Shown here piece by piece: positions 8,187-16,817 of a DNA stretch of 64,000 nt. Location of the stretch: the NCBI RefSeq assembly GCF_902832845.1, contig NZ_CADFDB010000006.1:62001-126000 (forward strand). The letters run 5' to 3'. This DNA is from Burkholderia metallica. Lineage in GTDB: Bacteria > Pseudomonadota > Gammaproteobacteria > Burkholderiales > Burkholderiaceae. Below the pieces are notes generated by a model. The model made no database searches, had not been told where the DNA came from, and worked only from the letters and a program-made list of their open reading frames with translations. Every line of letters starts with the position of its first letter. The first letter of the stretch is position 1. Both the position numbers and the translations under genes were made by a program.

Positions 8187-10590
8187 AGTGCGCCGCGCGG
8201 CCAGCGGGAAGAGCCTCCTCGTTCGCGTGATCGTCTCGACCGTCGCGCTCACCGCGCTGCTGCTGCTCGTGCTGCTCGCGGCCGCGAGCGCGAATACCGA
8301 ATTCTTCGATCGCTACTACTCGTGGCTGTACGCGACGAACATCGTCGTCGCGCTCGTGTTCCTGCTCGTGGTGCTCGGGCTGATCGGGATGATCGTCGTG
8401 CGCTTGCGCAAGGGCAAGTTCGGCACGCGGCTGCTCGCGAAGCTCGCGGTGTTCTTCGCGCTCGTCGGCGTGGTGCCGGGCGGGATCATTTACATCGTGT
8501 CGTACCAGTTCGTGTCGCGCAGTATCGAGTCGTGGTTCGACGTGAACGTCGAGACGGCGCTGACGGCCGGCCTGAATCTCGGCCGCGGGATGCTCGATGC
8601 GTCGCTGTCCGATCTGCAGACGAAGGCGCGGCTAATGTCCGACCAGCTCGCGAGCGTCGACGCGAACACGAACGGCACGACGCTCACGCTGCTGCGGCTG
8701 CGCGACCAGTTCGGCGTGCAGGACGCGACGATCGTCGAGCCGAGCCGCGGCGGCTCGGGCGCGGCGCCCGACCTGCACATCGTCGCGCAGGCGTCGGGCA
8801 ATTTCGCGGCGCTGATTCCGGACGACCTGCCGACGCCGCTGATGCTGAACCAGGCGCGCGAACACGGCGCGTATGCGGCGATCGAGGGCGAAGTCGACGG
8901 CGACCCGCGCGCGCACGGCGCGAAAGGGGCGCTGCGGCTGCGCGTCGTGCGGCCGATTCCCGATGCGACGACGTCACTGCTGCAGCCGGCCGAACGCTTC
9001 CTGCAGCTCACGCAGCCGGTGCCGCCCACGCTTGCCCACAACGCGGACGCGGTGCAGCGCGCGTATCGCGAGTACCAGGAAAAGGCGCTCGGCCGCACGG
9101 GGCTGCGCAAGATGTACATCGGCACGCTGACGCTCGCGCTGTTCCTCGCGACCTTCATCGCGATGATGCTCGCGCTCGCGCTCGGCCAGCAGCTCGCGCG
9201 GCCGCTGTTCCTGCTCGCGCAGGGGACGAAGGAGATCACGGAAGGCGACTACACGCCGAAGCGCGAAATCAAGACGCGCGACGAGCTCGGCTTCCTCACG
9301 CAGTCGTTCAACGCGATGACGCGCCAGTTGTCCGAGGCGCGGCTCGCGGTCGAGAAGAACCGCATCGCGCTCGAGCACTCGAAGACGTACCTCGAGAGCA
9401 TCCTCGCGAACCTGACGGCCGGCGTGTTCGTGCTCGATCGCCAGTTCCGGCTGACCACGGCCAATCGCGGCGCCGAGCGGATCTTCCGGCAGCCGTTCAA
9501 TACGCTGATCGGCACGACGCTCGACCAGATCGGCGTGGCCGCCGGGTTCGGTGCGATGGTGCGCAAGGCGTTCGCCGATCGCGAGGCCGCGTCCGACGGC
9601 GGCAGCGGCGATCGCGGGCACTGGCAGCAGCAGTTCGCGATCGAAATGCCGGGCGAAACCGAGCCGCTGACCTTGCTCGTGCGCGGCACGCGTCTCGTGT
9701 CGACGGTCGAAGGGCAGGCCGACGATCCGCAGACGTCCGGTTACGTCGTCGTGTTCGACGACATCTCCGACGTGATTTCAGCGCAGCGTTCGGTCGCGTG
9801 GGGCGAGGTCGCGCGCCGGCTCGCGCACGAGATCAAGAATCCGCTGACGCCGATTCAGTTGTCGGCGGAGCGGCTGCAGATGAAGCTCTCCGACAAGCTC
9901 GCGCCGCCCGACGCCGATGTGCTCAAGCGCGGCGCGACGATGATCGTCAACCAGGTGGCCGCGATGAAGCGGATGGTCGACGACTTCCGCGAATACGCGC
10001 GCACGCCGCCGGCCGTGCTCGCGAACCTGCAGTTGAACGACCTGGCGAGCGAGGTGCTCGGGCTGTACGGTGTCGGCGAAGGCAAGAGCGCGATCGTCGC
10101 CGAGCTCGCGCCGGCGCTGCCGGTGATACGCGGCGACGCGACGCAACTGCGCCAGGTGATTCACAACCTGCTGCAGAATGCGCAGGATTCGGTTGCGGAG
10201 TCCGCGCATCCGCGTGTGTTGATCGAAACCAAGACAGTAGAATATGGCGATCCCGACGCCGAGGGCAGAACGCGCGTCGCGGTACGTCTTACCGTGTCCG
10301 ACAACGGGCCAGGCTTTCCGGCGCGCATCCTGACCCGCGCGTTCGAGCCTTATGTGACGACGAAGGCGAAGGGCACAGGGCTGGGGTTGGCCACGGTCAA
10401 GAAAATCGTCGATGAGCACGGTGCGCGGATCGATCTGCGCAATCGCATGCACGGTGAGACCGTCGAGGGGGCGCAGGTGTCGATCCTGTTCCTGCAGATG
10501 GCGAGCGATGCGCCAGGCGCCGAACCGGGCGCGCAGGACGGGACGGCCCCCGCCAAGACAAAAGCAAGTGAGCAGACAAAGGCAGCGTAA
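8176..10590 (+). CDS. NtrY-like membrane sensor histidine kinase
   Basis: An 804-residue sensor kinase. Residues 15-110 hold three hydrophobic helices, followed by a periplasmic stretch of about 190 residues, another membrane helix near residue 320, a HAMP segment and a PAS domain (from about 405). The HisKA segment has the H-box RLAHEIKNPLTPIQLS, with the phosphorylated His at about residue 553. The ATPase domain ends with NLLQNAQDS, DNGPGFP and TKAKGTGLGLATVKK. NtrY proteins sense nitrogen or redox status in relatives; the signal here is unknown. It starts with GTG overlapping the upstream gene, and its stop codon abuts the ATG of the response regulator. Confidence 0.92.
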   Translation: MLNKVRRAASGKSLLVRVIVSTVALTALLLLVLLAAASANTEFFDRYYSWLYATNIVVALVFLLVVLGLIGMIVVRLRKGKFGTRLLAKLAVFFALVGVVPGGIIYIVSYQFVSRSIESWFDVNVETALTAGLNLGRGMLDASLSDLQTKARLMSDQLASVDANTNGTTLTLLRLRDQFGVQDATIVEPSRGGSGAAPDLHIVAQASGNFAALIPDDLPTPLMLNQAREHGAYAAIEGEVDGDPRAHGAKGALRLRVVRPIPDATTSLLQPAERFLQLTQPVPPTLAHNADAVQRAYREYQEKALGRTGLRKMYIGTLTLALFLATFIAMMLALALGQQLARPLFLLAQGTKEITEGDYTPKREIKTRDELGFLTQSFNAMTRQLSEARLAVEKNRIALEHSKTYLESILANLTAGVFVLDRQFRLTTANRGAERIFRQPFNTLIGTTLDQIGVAAGFGAMVRKAFADREAASDGGSGDRGHWQQQFAIEMPGETEPLTLLVRGTRLVSTVEGQADDPQTSGYVVVFDDISDVISAQRSVAWGEVARRLAHEIKNPLTPIQLSAERLQMKLSDKLAPPDADVLKRGATMIVNQVAAMKRMVDDFREYARTPPAVLANLQLNDLASEVLGLYGVGEGKSAIVAELAPALPVIRGDATQLRQVIHNLLQNAQDSVAESAHPRVLIETKTVEYGDPDAEGRTRVAVRLTVSDNGPGFPARILTRAFEPYVTTKAKGTGLGLATVKKIVDEHGARIDLRNRMHGETVEGAQVSILFLQMASDAPGAEPGAQDGTAPAKTKASEQTKAA

Positions 10591-11292
10591 ATGGCAACCA
10601 TCCTGGTGGTAGATGATGAAATGGGCATCCGGGAATTGCTCTCGGAGATCCTCAGCGACGAAGGACATGTCGTCGAGGCGGCGGAAAATGCGCAGGCCGC
10701 GCGGGAGTACCGGTTGAATCAGGCGCCCGACCTCGTGCTGCTCGATATCTGGATGCCCGATACCGACGGCGTGACGTTGCTCAAGGAATGGGCGGCGCAG
10801 GGGCTGCTGACGATGCCCGTGATCATGATGTCCGGGCACGCGACGATCGACACGGCCGTCGAGGCCACGAAGATCGGTGCGCTCGATTTCCTCGAGAAGC
10901 CGATCGCGCTGCAGAAGCTGTTGAAGTCCGTCGAGCACGGGCTCGCGCGGGGCGCCGCGCCCGTGTCCGCGAACGCGGCGGCCAAGGCCGGCGCAGGGCA
11001 GGCGGCGGGGCCGTCGGCGGTGGCGTCCGCGGCCGCGCTGCCGACGCTCGGCGACGACATGGCTGCGGCACTCGGCCTCGCGGGCCAGACGGCGGCGATC
11101 CCGTTCGACATCCCGTTGCGCGAAGCGCGCGATGCATTCGAGCGCGCGTACTTCGAATATCACCTCGCACGCGAAAACGGCAGCATGACGCGCGTCGCGG
11201 AGAAGACGGGCCTCGAGCGCACGCACCTGTATCGCAAGCTCAAACAGCTCGGCGTCGAGCTCGGCAAGAAACCGCCCGAAGGCGCCGTATAA
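10591..11292 (+). CDS. NtrX-like response regulator without AAA+ domain
   Basis: A 233-residue regulator paired with the upstream kinase; its ATG directly follows the kinase stop. The receiver domain has the acidic pocket DDE at residues 8-10, the phospho-acceptor D52 in LLDIWMPD, and K102 in EKPIALQ. A Fis-type helix-turn-helix ends the protein (MTRVAEKTGLERTHLYRKLKQLG). Canonical NtrX is about 450 residues with a sigma-54 AAA+ ATPase domain between these parts. Here an Ala-rich linker of about 55 residues replaces it, so it should bind DNA but not activate sigma-54 polymerase directly. The organisation is closer to RegA/ActR-type regulators. Confidence 0.9.
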   Translation: MATILVVDDEMGIRELLSEILSDEGHVVEAAENAQAAREYRLNQAPDLVLLDIWMPDTDGVTLLKEWAAQGLLTMPVIMMSGHATIDTAVEATKIGALDFLEKPIALQKLLKSVEHGLARGAAPVSANAAAKAGAGQAAGPSAVASAAALPTLGDDMAAALGLAGQTAAIPFDIPLREARDAFERAYFEYHLARENGSMTRVAEKTGLERTHLYRKLKQLGVELGKKPPEGAV

Positions 11293-11310
11293 AATTTTTT
11301 GCGAAAGTGC

Positions 11311-11339
11311 TTGCGCAAGTGAAGAGGGGCCGATATACT
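11311..11339 (+). promoter_or_regulatory. probable promoter of tRNA-Phe
   Basis: TTGCGC at 11311-11316 and TATACT at 11334-11339 are separated by 17 bases. Transcription would start about 8 bases before the tRNA. The -35 box is a poor match, the -10 box a good one. Confidence 0.55.
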
Positions 11340-11353
11340 TTCTCTTCTTCGTT

Positions 11354-11429
11354 GGCCCGGTAGCTCAGTTGGTAGAGCAGCGGATTGAAAATCCGCGTGT
11401 CGATGGTTCGATTCCGTCCCAGGCCACCA
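11354..11429 (+). tRNA. tRNA-Phe (anticodon GAA)
   Basis: A 76-base cloverleaf with encoded CCA. The D arm is GCTC/GAGC. The anticodon stem GCGGA/TCCGC encloses loop TTGAAAA, giving anticodon GAA. The T arm is GATGG/CCGTC with loop TTCGATT. The acceptor stem GGCCCGG/CCAGGCC has a C-A mismatch at the fifth pair. It has its own promoter and a strong terminator just downstream, so it is a single-gene transcript. Confidence 0.97.
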
Positions 11430-11434
11430 GAATT

Positions 11435-11469
11435 AAAACCCCAAGAATCGGAAGGTTCTTGGGGTTTTT
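11435..11469 (+). terminator. intrinsic terminator of tRNA-Phe
   Basis: AAAACCCCAAGAA at 11435-11447 pairs with TTCTTGGGG at 11457-11464 and its following T-run, around a short loop. The run TTTTT after the stem completes a classic rho-independent terminator six bases after the tRNA end. Confidence 0.9.
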
Positions 11470-11776
11470 CGTTTGTGGTGGGGTTTGCGTGATCGGCGGC
11501 ATGCCCGGCAGCGTTCGAGAGGGCATGCTAAAATCCGTGTCCGCTCAATAACTTAGCGCATCGCTTCATGCGCACGGCAGGCTGCCAGCGTGGCGCCGCC
11601 GTGGCGCGCGGCAACGATGCCGCGCGATGGGCGGTATAAGCGCGCCGCCGCGTTCGCGGCCAGCCGCGCTGCCTATACTGGTCGAGCCGGCGCAGGCCGG
11701 CCGCGTCGGGCCGCCCGGCGGCAGCCGGCCTTGGGGCGCAGCGCGACGCGAGCCTACACATTCACGGAGTATCACG
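11470..11776. other. gene-free stretch between tRNA-Phe and queC
   Basis: About 300 very GC-rich bases (several runs of GCCGGC and GCCGCC) with no coding frame that resembles a protein. The queC promoter must lie here; TGCTAAAAT at about 11526 is the most AT-rich spot and a possible -10 region. I see no preQ1 riboswitch core upstream of queC. Confidence 0.5.
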
Positions 11777-12511
11777 GTGATTCGGACAGACGCTAAAGAC
11801 GGCGCGCTCGTGTTGTTTTCCGGCGGCCAGGATTCGGCCACGTGCGTGGCATGGGCCCTCGAGCGCTACCAGACGGTCGAGACGCTCGGCTTCGATTACG
11901 GCCAGCGCCATCGCGTCGAACTCGAGTGTCGCGAAGGCGTGCGCGAAGCGCTGAAGCGCAAGTTTCCCGCGTGGTCGGACCGGCTCGGCGACGATCACAT
12001 GATCGACCTGTCGGTGCTCGGCGCGATCAGCGATACCGCGATGACGCGCACGATCGAGATCGAGACGGCGGCGAACGGTCTGCCGAACACGTTCGTGCCG
12101 GGCCGCAACTTGATGTTCATGACGATCGCCGCGGCGATCGCCTATCGCCGCGGGCTGCGCGTGCTGGTCGGCGGGATGTGCGAGACCGATTTCTCGGGCT
12201 ACCCCGATTGTCGCGACGACACGATGAAGGCGCTGCAGGTCGCGCTGAACCTCGGGATGGACACGCGCATCGTGCTCGAGACGCCGCTGATGTGGCTCGA
12301 CAAGGCACAAACCTGGCAGCTCGCCGAACAGCTCGGCGGCGAAGCGCTCGTCGAACTGATTCGCGTCGAGACGCACACGTGCTACGTGGGCGAGCGTGCG
12401 GAGCTGCACGACTGGGGCTTCGGCTGCGGCGAATGCCCAGCCTGCAAGCTGCGCAAGCGCGGCTACGAGGCCTACCTGAAGGGCGAGCGGGTGACCGAAG
12501 CGCCGCTGTGA
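11777..12511 (+). CDS. queC: 7-cyano-7-deazaguanine synthase QueC
   Basis: Converts 7-carboxy-7-deazaguanine to preQ0 with ATP and ammonia, in the route to queuosine. The 244-residue enzyme has the PP-loop [12 protein letters not shown] near residue 12 and the C-terminal zinc site [14 protein letters not shown]. The GTG at 11777 ([12 protein letters not shown]) is preferred: GGAG at 11765-11768 lies eight bases upstream and the family starts here. It is followed after 76 bases by queE and then queD, an operon covering the steps from GTP-derived precursor to preQ0. Confidence 0.96.
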   Translation: MIRTDAKDGALVLFSGGQDSATCVAWALERYQTVETLGFDYGQRHRVELECREGVREALKRKFPAWSDRLGDDHMIDLSVLGAISDTAMTRTIEIETAANGLPNTFVPGRNLMFMTIAAAIAYRRGLRVLVGGMCETDFSGYPDCRDDTMKALQVALNLGMDTRIVLETPLMWLDKAQTWQLAEQLGGEALVELIRVETHTCYVGERAELHDWGFGCGECPACKLRKRGYEAYLKGERVTEAPL

Positions 12512-12587
12512 TGCACGGCGCGCCGGCAGCGCTTGATGAATAACGGATTCTGATCGACAACGAGCGGCGCGAGCCGGACGAAGGACG

Positions 12588-13220
12588 ATGACTTACGCGG
12601 TCAAGGAAATTTTCTACACGTTGCAGGGCGAGGGCGCGAACGCGGGCCGGCCGGCCGTGTTCTGCCGGTTCGCCGGCTGCAATCTGTGGTCGGGCCGCGA
12701 AGAGGATCGGGCGGAGGCCGTGTGCCGCTTCTGCGATACGGACTTCGTCGGCACCGACGGCGAGAACGGCGGCAAGTTCAAAGATGCCGCCGCGCTCGTC
12801 GCGACGATCGCCGGCCTGTGGCCGGACGGCGAGGCGCACCGTTTCGTCGTCTGCACGGGCGGCGAGCCGATGCTGCAGCTCGACCAGCCGCTCGTCGACG
12901 CGCTGCACGCGGCCGGCTTCGAGATCGCGATCGAGACCAACGGCTCGCTGCCGGTGCTCGAATCGATCGACTGGATCTGCGTGAGCCCGAAGGCCGATGC
13001 GCCGCTCGTCGTCACGAAGGGCAACGAACTGAAGGTCGTGATCCCGCAGGACAACCAGCGGTTGGCCGACTACGCGAAGCTCGACTTCGAGTATTTCCTC
13101 GTCCAGCCGATGGACGGCCCGTCGCGCGACCTCAATACGAAGCTCGCGATCGACTGGTGCAAGCGTCATCCGCAGTGGCGGCTGTCGATGCAGACCCACA
13201 AATATCTGAACATTCCCTGA
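12588..13220 (+). CDS. queE: 7-carboxy-7-deazaguanine synthase QueE
   Basis: Radical-SAM enzyme that contracts 6-carboxytetrahydropterin to 7-carboxy-7-deazaguanine. The 210-residue protein starts MTYAVKEIFYTLQGEG. Its 4Fe-4S cysteines are spaced C-x14-C-x2-C (residues about 31, 46, 49), the variant spacing of QueE rather than the C-x3-C-x2-C of most radical-SAM proteins. VVCTGGEPMLQ is the GGE motif that binds the SAM amino group. It sits between queC and queD, 18 bases before the latter. Confidence 0.95.
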   Translation: MTYAVKEIFYTLQGEGANAGRPAVFCRFAGCNLWSGREEDRAEAVCRFCDTDFVGTDGENGGKFKDAAALVATIAGLWPDGEAHRFVVCTGGEPMLQLDQPLVDALHAAGFEIAIETNGSLPVLESIDWICVSPKADAPLVVTKGNELKVVIPQDNQRLADYAKLDFEYFLVQPMDGPSRDLNTKLAIDWCKRHPQWRLSMQTHKYLNIP

Positions 13221-13238
13221 GCCCCGGCTTTTGACATC

Positions 13239-13691
13239 GTGCTGATTACCCGAAAACTCGAATTCGACGCGGGCCACCGCATTCCCGATCACCGCAGCCA
13301 GTGCCGCAACCTGCACGGCCATCGCTACGTGCTCGAAGTCACGCTGCGCGGCGATCTCGTCGATACCGAGGGGGCGCCCGACCGCGGCATGGTGATGGAT
13401 TTCGCCGACGTGAAGGCGCTCGCGATGGAGCATCTGGTCGGCAAGTGGGACCACGCGTTCCTCGTCTACGCGCGCGACGACGTCGTGCGCTCGTTCCTCG
13501 AGCAGATGGCCGACCACAAGACGGTCGTGATCGACCGGATTCCGACCGTCGAGAACCTCGCGGCGATCGCGTTCGACATCCTCGCGAACGTGTACGACGC
13601 GCACTACGGCGTGAACCTGCGGCTCGAGCGCGTGCGCCTGTACGAAACGCCGAACTGCTGGGCCGACGTCGAGCGCCAGCCCGGCCGCTGA
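13239..13691 (+). CDS. queD: 6-carboxytetrahydropterin synthase QueD
   Basis: Makes 6-carboxy-5,6,7,8-tetrahydropterin from dihydroneopterin triphosphate, the step before QueE. The 150-residue protein starts with GTG (MLITRKLEFDAGHRI). Zinc ligands are His13, His26 and His28 (in LHGHRY), and Cys22 is the catalytic cysteine. The catalytic Asp-His of the family falls in the segment HLVGKWDHAFLV. QueD is the third gene of the cluster; no queF is seen in this window. Confidence 0.94.
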   Translation: MLITRKLEFDAGHRIPDHRSQCRNLHGHRYVLEVTLRGDLVDTEGAPDRGMVMDFADVKALAMEHLVGKWDHAFLVYARDDVVRSFLEQMADHKTVVIDRIPTVENLAAIAFDILANVYDAHYGVNLRLERVRLYETPNCWADVERQPGR

Positions 13692-14003
13692 TCCCGCCTT
13701 CCCGGCAGCCCCGCCAGCCGGCGCGGGCTGCCTGACGCCGCACCCGCCGCGGCTTCGTCCCGCCTTCGCCCTCCCAGCCGTTTCCACATTCCGCGTAACG
13801 CCGCGCTATGATCGTTGCGTGGCGCCGAAAATCGCGGCCGCCCGCCGTCGCGCGTCACGTGTTGTCAGATCGGCCGCCCACGGCCGACCAAGGTTCCAGG
13901 GCCCGCTCCTGGCGCCGCCGTGCTTCGCCGCGCGGCGTGTCGCGCTCCGCTTCGCCCGTTGCTTGTCCCGTTCGATTGCCGTTCCGTCCCGGAGGCCGTA
14001 TCG
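13692..14003. other. intergenic stretch upstream of the HpcH/HpaI aldolase gene
   Basis: Roughly 310 bases. A TATGAT box at 13807-13812 could be a -10 element, with a poor -35 box upstream; it would give a leader of about 185 bases. A purine-rich GGAGG at 13991-13995 is the ribosome binding site of the next gene. I see no terminator hairpin after queD. Confidence 0.4.
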
Positions 14004-14789
14004 ATGAGCACGCTCACCAATTCCCTCAAGCAACGCCTGCGCGACGGCGACGAGCCGCTGTACGGACTGTGGTTGTCGCTCGGCTGCGACTCGGCCGCGG
14101 AAGCGCTCGCGCATGCCGGCTACGACTGGCTGTGCATCGACATGGAGCACGCACCGAACGACAGCCGCGATGTTGCATCGCAACTGCGCGCGATCGCCGC
14201 CGCCCGTCTGCCGAGCGAACCCGTCGTGCGCGTGCCGGCGCGCGAGCCGTGGCTCGTGAAGCGCGCGCTCGATGCCGGTGCGCGCACGCTGATGTTCCCG
14301 TGTATCGAGACGCCCGACGAGGCCGCGCATGCGGTGCGGCTCACGCGTTTTCCGTCGCCCGACTCGCCGGACGGGCTGCGCGGCGTCGCGGGCATGGTGC
14401 GCGCGGCGGCGTTCGGGATGCGCCGCGACTACCTGCAGACGGCGAATGCGCAGGTAGCGGTGATCGTGCAGATCGAATCGGCGCGCGCCGTCGACGAAGT
14501 CGAGCGGATCGCGGCGTTGCCCGGTGTCGACTGCCTGTTCGTCGGGCCGGCCGACCTCGCGGCGAGCCTCGGGCATCTCGGCGACATCCGTCACCCGGAC
14601 GTCGAAACCGCAATGGCGCGCGTGCTCGCGGCCGGCAGGCAGGCCGGCGTCGCGGTCGGCATCTTCGCGGGCGATACGGCGGCCGCGCGCCAGTATCGCG
14701 AGGCCGGCTACCGGATGATCACGTTGTCGGCCGACGTGAGCTGGCTGTTGCGCGCGACGCGGCAGGCGCTGCAGGAGGTACGGTCATGA
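14004..14789 (+). CDS. HpcH/HpaI aldolase/citrate lyase family protein
   Basis: A 261-residue class II pyruvate aldolase related to 4-hydroxy-2-oxo-heptanedioate aldolase (HpaI) and 2-dehydro-3-deoxyglucarate aldolase (GarL). It shows GYDWLCIDMEHAPND (a metal-ligand and substrate region), QIESARAVDEVERI with the metal-binding Glu, and FVGPADLAASLG. These enzymes cleave 2-keto-3-deoxy acids to pyruvate and an aldehyde. The natural substrate cannot be assigned, because no catabolic partners adjoin. The start at 14004 has GGAGG nine bases upstream. Its last codon overlaps the start of the Sel1-repeat gene (ATGA). Confidence 0.88.
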   Translation: MSTLTNSLKQRLRDGDEPLYGLWLSLGCDSAAEALAHAGYDWLCIDMEHAPNDSRDVASQLRAIAAARLPSEPVVRVPAREPWLVKRALDAGARTLMFPCIETPDEAAHAVRLTRFPSPDSPDGLRGVAGMVRAAAFGMRRDYLQTANAQVAVIVQIESARAVDEVERIAALPGVDCLFVGPADLAASLGHLGDIRHPDVETAMARVLAAGRQAGVAVGIFAGDTAAARQYREAGYRMITLSADVSWLLRATRQALQEVRS

Positions 14790-15562
14790 ACGGTGGCGAC
14801 GGCGTACGCCGCGGGCGGGCGCAGGGTGGGGGCCGGGTGCGCGGGCGGGTGGGCGCGATGCTCGGGTTGTGGTGGGTGTGTCTCGCGGCGGCCGCGCAGG
14901 GCGCGCCGCAGGCGAAGCCCGATCCGTCGCGCGAGACGCAAGCGGCGGTCGCCGATTACAACGCCGGCGACTATCGCGCGGCGCTGGTGCAGTTCCACGA
15001 CGCGGCCGAGCGCGGCGACCGTCTCGCGCAATTCAACTACGCGATGATGCTGCTGACGGGCGAAGGCGTGACGGCGAACGTCGACGAAGGGCTGCGCTGG
15101 CTGAGGCGCGCGGCCGACGCGAACATGTCGCATGCGCAGTACGTGTATGGCCGGATGCTCGACGACGGCGAGTTCGTCGCGCGCAATCCGGCCGAAGCCC
15201 ATCGCTGGTTTCTGCGGGCGGCCAGGCAGGGGCACGTGCAGGCCGAGCTGTCGCTCGCGAACCAGTTCCTCGACGGGCGCGGCACGCCGCGCGACAACCG
15301 GCAGGCGTTCACGTGGTACAAGCAGGCCGCCGACGCGGGCGAGCCGACCGCGCAGTACGTGACCGCGTCGTTCTACGAGCGCGGTGGCGACGGCGTCACG
15401 CAGAACCTGAACATCGCGCGCGCGTATTACGCGGCGGCCGCCGCCCAGGGCGACGAGACGGCCGGGCTGAAATTCAAGGAACTGAGCGCGCGGCTGAAGG
15501 CGCAGGGGCCGGCGTCGGGCGCCGGCGCGGCGCCGGGCGGGTCGCACGCACCGCCACAGTGA
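14786..15562 (+). CDS. exported Sel1-repeat (TPR-like) protein
   Basis: A 258-residue protein. After an Arg/Gly-rich start, a hydrophobic stretch LGLWWVCLAAAAQGA suggests a signal peptide, so it is probably periplasmic. It then has about five Sel1-like repeats, recognisable by A-x-x-G-[DH]-x-x-A-Q followed by G-x-G or G-[DE]-x-V (for example GDRLAQFNYAMMLLTGEGV). The C-terminal 20 residues are Gly/Ala/Pro-rich. Sel1 repeats mediate protein-protein contacts; the partner is unknown. It is translationally coupled to the aldolase gene, though a functional link is not obvious. A bidirectional terminator follows. Confidence 0.8.
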   Translation: MNGGDGVRRGRAQGGGRVRGRVGAMLGLWWVCLAAAAQGAPQAKPDPSRETQAAVADYNAGDYRAALVQFHDAAERGDRLAQFNYAMMLLTGEGVTANVDEGLRWLRRAADANMSHAQYVYGRMLDDGEFVARNPAEAHRWFLRAARQGHVQAELSLANQFLDGRGTPRDNRQAFTWYKQAADAGEPTAQYVTASFYERGGDGVTQNLNIARAYYAAAAAQGDETAGLKFKELSARLKAQGPASGAGAAPGGSHAPPQ

Positions 15563-15611
15563 GCGACGCCCGTCGCGCCGCGCGGCCGCGTCCGGCATGC
15601 GCGGGCGCAAA

Positions 15612-15633
15612 AAACGGCGCCGGGGCGCCGTTT
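15612..15633. terminator. bidirectional terminator between Sel1 gene and rodA
   Basis: AAACGGCGCC pairs perfectly with GGCGCCGTTT around a two-base spacer. It carries A-rich and T-rich flanks, so it can serve both convergent transcripts. Confidence 0.75.
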
Positions 15634-15657
15634 CTCGTGGTGCGGTGCATGCCGCGG

Positions 15658-16806
15658 TCAGCTCTTCATCAGCCGCCGCTGCCGCCCGACGCTCATGATC
15701 ATCCCGATCGCGATGCCGAGCGTCGTGAGCGCGGTGCCGCCGTAACTCATGAACGGCAGCGGCACGCCGACGACCGGCAGCACGCCGCTCACCATCCCGA
15801 TGTTGACGAACGCATAGACGAAGAACGCGAGCGTGAGCGAGCCCGCGAGCAGGCGGCCGAACAGCGTCGCGCCCTGTGCGGCGATATAGAGCCCGCGCGC
15901 GATCAGCGCCATGTACAGCGTCAGCAGCACGAGCCCGCCGACGAGCCCCCATTCCTCGGAGAACACCGCGAAGATGAAGTCGGTGTGCTTCTCCGGAATG
16001 AATTCGAGGTGCGCCTGCGTGCCTTTCAGGTAGCCCTTGCCGAGCACGCCGCCCGAGCCGATCGCGATCACGGCCTGGATCGTGTGGAAGCCCTTGCCGA
16101 GCGGGTCGGACGTCGGGTCGAGCAGCGTGCACACGCGGTGCTTCTGGTAATCGTGCATCAGCGGCCACTGCACTTCCGGCTGGCAGATGCGCTCTTCGAA
16201 CACGGCGATCGAGCCGACCGCGATCACGCCCGCGACGAGCACCGGCACGATCAGCTTGAACGACAGGCCGGCGAGGTAGATCACGAAGAAGCCGGCCGCG
16301 AACACGAGCAGGCCCGTGCCGAGGTCGGGCTGCTTCGCGATCAGCCCGACCGGCACCAGCAGGATCCCGAACGCGGCGATGAAGTCGTACCAGCGCAGCC
16401 CGCCTTCGCGGCGCTGGTAGTACCACGCGAGCATCAGCGGTGTCGCGATCTTGAGGATTTCCGACGGCTGGATCACGACGCCGACGTTCAGCCAGCGCTT
16501 CGCGCCCTTCTTGGTCATCCCGAACAGCGCGACCGCGACCAGTAGCGCGACCCCGAACGTATAGAGCGGGACCGCGAAGCGCATCAGCGTCGTCGGCGGG
16601 ATGTTGGCGATCACCCACATCAGCACGAACGTCAGCAGGATGTTGCGCAACTGGTCCTCGACACGGCCCGGCATGTCGATCGCCGCGCTGTACAGCGTGA
16701 CGATGCCGACGCACAGCAGCAGGAACACGATGAGGGCGAGCGGGCGGTCGAAACCCGCGAACATCTGCTTGATCTTGTCGAGCCAGGCGCGCTTGTCGAA
16801 TTGCAT
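15658..16806 (-). CDS. rodA: SEDS peptidoglycan glycosyltransferase RodA
   Basis: Polymerises glycan strands for lateral wall growth together with PBP2. The 382-residue protein starts MQFDKRAWLDKIKQMFAGFD and has about ten membrane helices. The large periplasmic loop contains WPLMHDYQKHRVCTLLDP and GKGFHTIQA. The later motif EKHTDFIFAVFSEEWGL is a hallmark of RodA/FtsW proteins, as is the C-terminal PFMSYGGTAL. It is the last gene of the mreBCD-mrdA-rodA operon, starting 11 bases after the mrdA stop. Confidence 0.96.
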   Translation of the reverse strand: MQFDKRAWLDKIKQMFAGFDRPLALIVFLLLCVGIVTLYSAAIDMPGRVEDQLRNILLTFVLMWVIANIPPTTLMRFAVPLYTFGVALLVAVALFGMTKKGAKRWLNVGVVIQPSEILKIATPLMLAWYYQRREGGLRWYDFIAAFGILLVPVGLIAKQPDLGTGLLVFAAGFFVIYLAGLSFKLIVPVLVAGVIAVGSIAVFEERICQPEVQWPLMHDYQKHRVCTLLDPTSDPLGKGFHTIQAVIAIGSGGVLGKGYLKGTQAHLEFIPEKHTDFIFAVFSEEWGLVGGLVLLTLYMALIARGLYIAAQGATLFGRLLAGSLTLAFFVYAFVNIGMVSGVLPVVGVPLPFMSYGGTALTTLGIAIGMIMSVGRQRRLMKS

Positions 16807-16817
16807 GCCTTTCTCCG

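Noticed and set aside
11470-11776. preQ1 riboswitch upstream of queC
   Set aside because: No preQ1-I or preQ1-II core was found; the region is just GC-rich.
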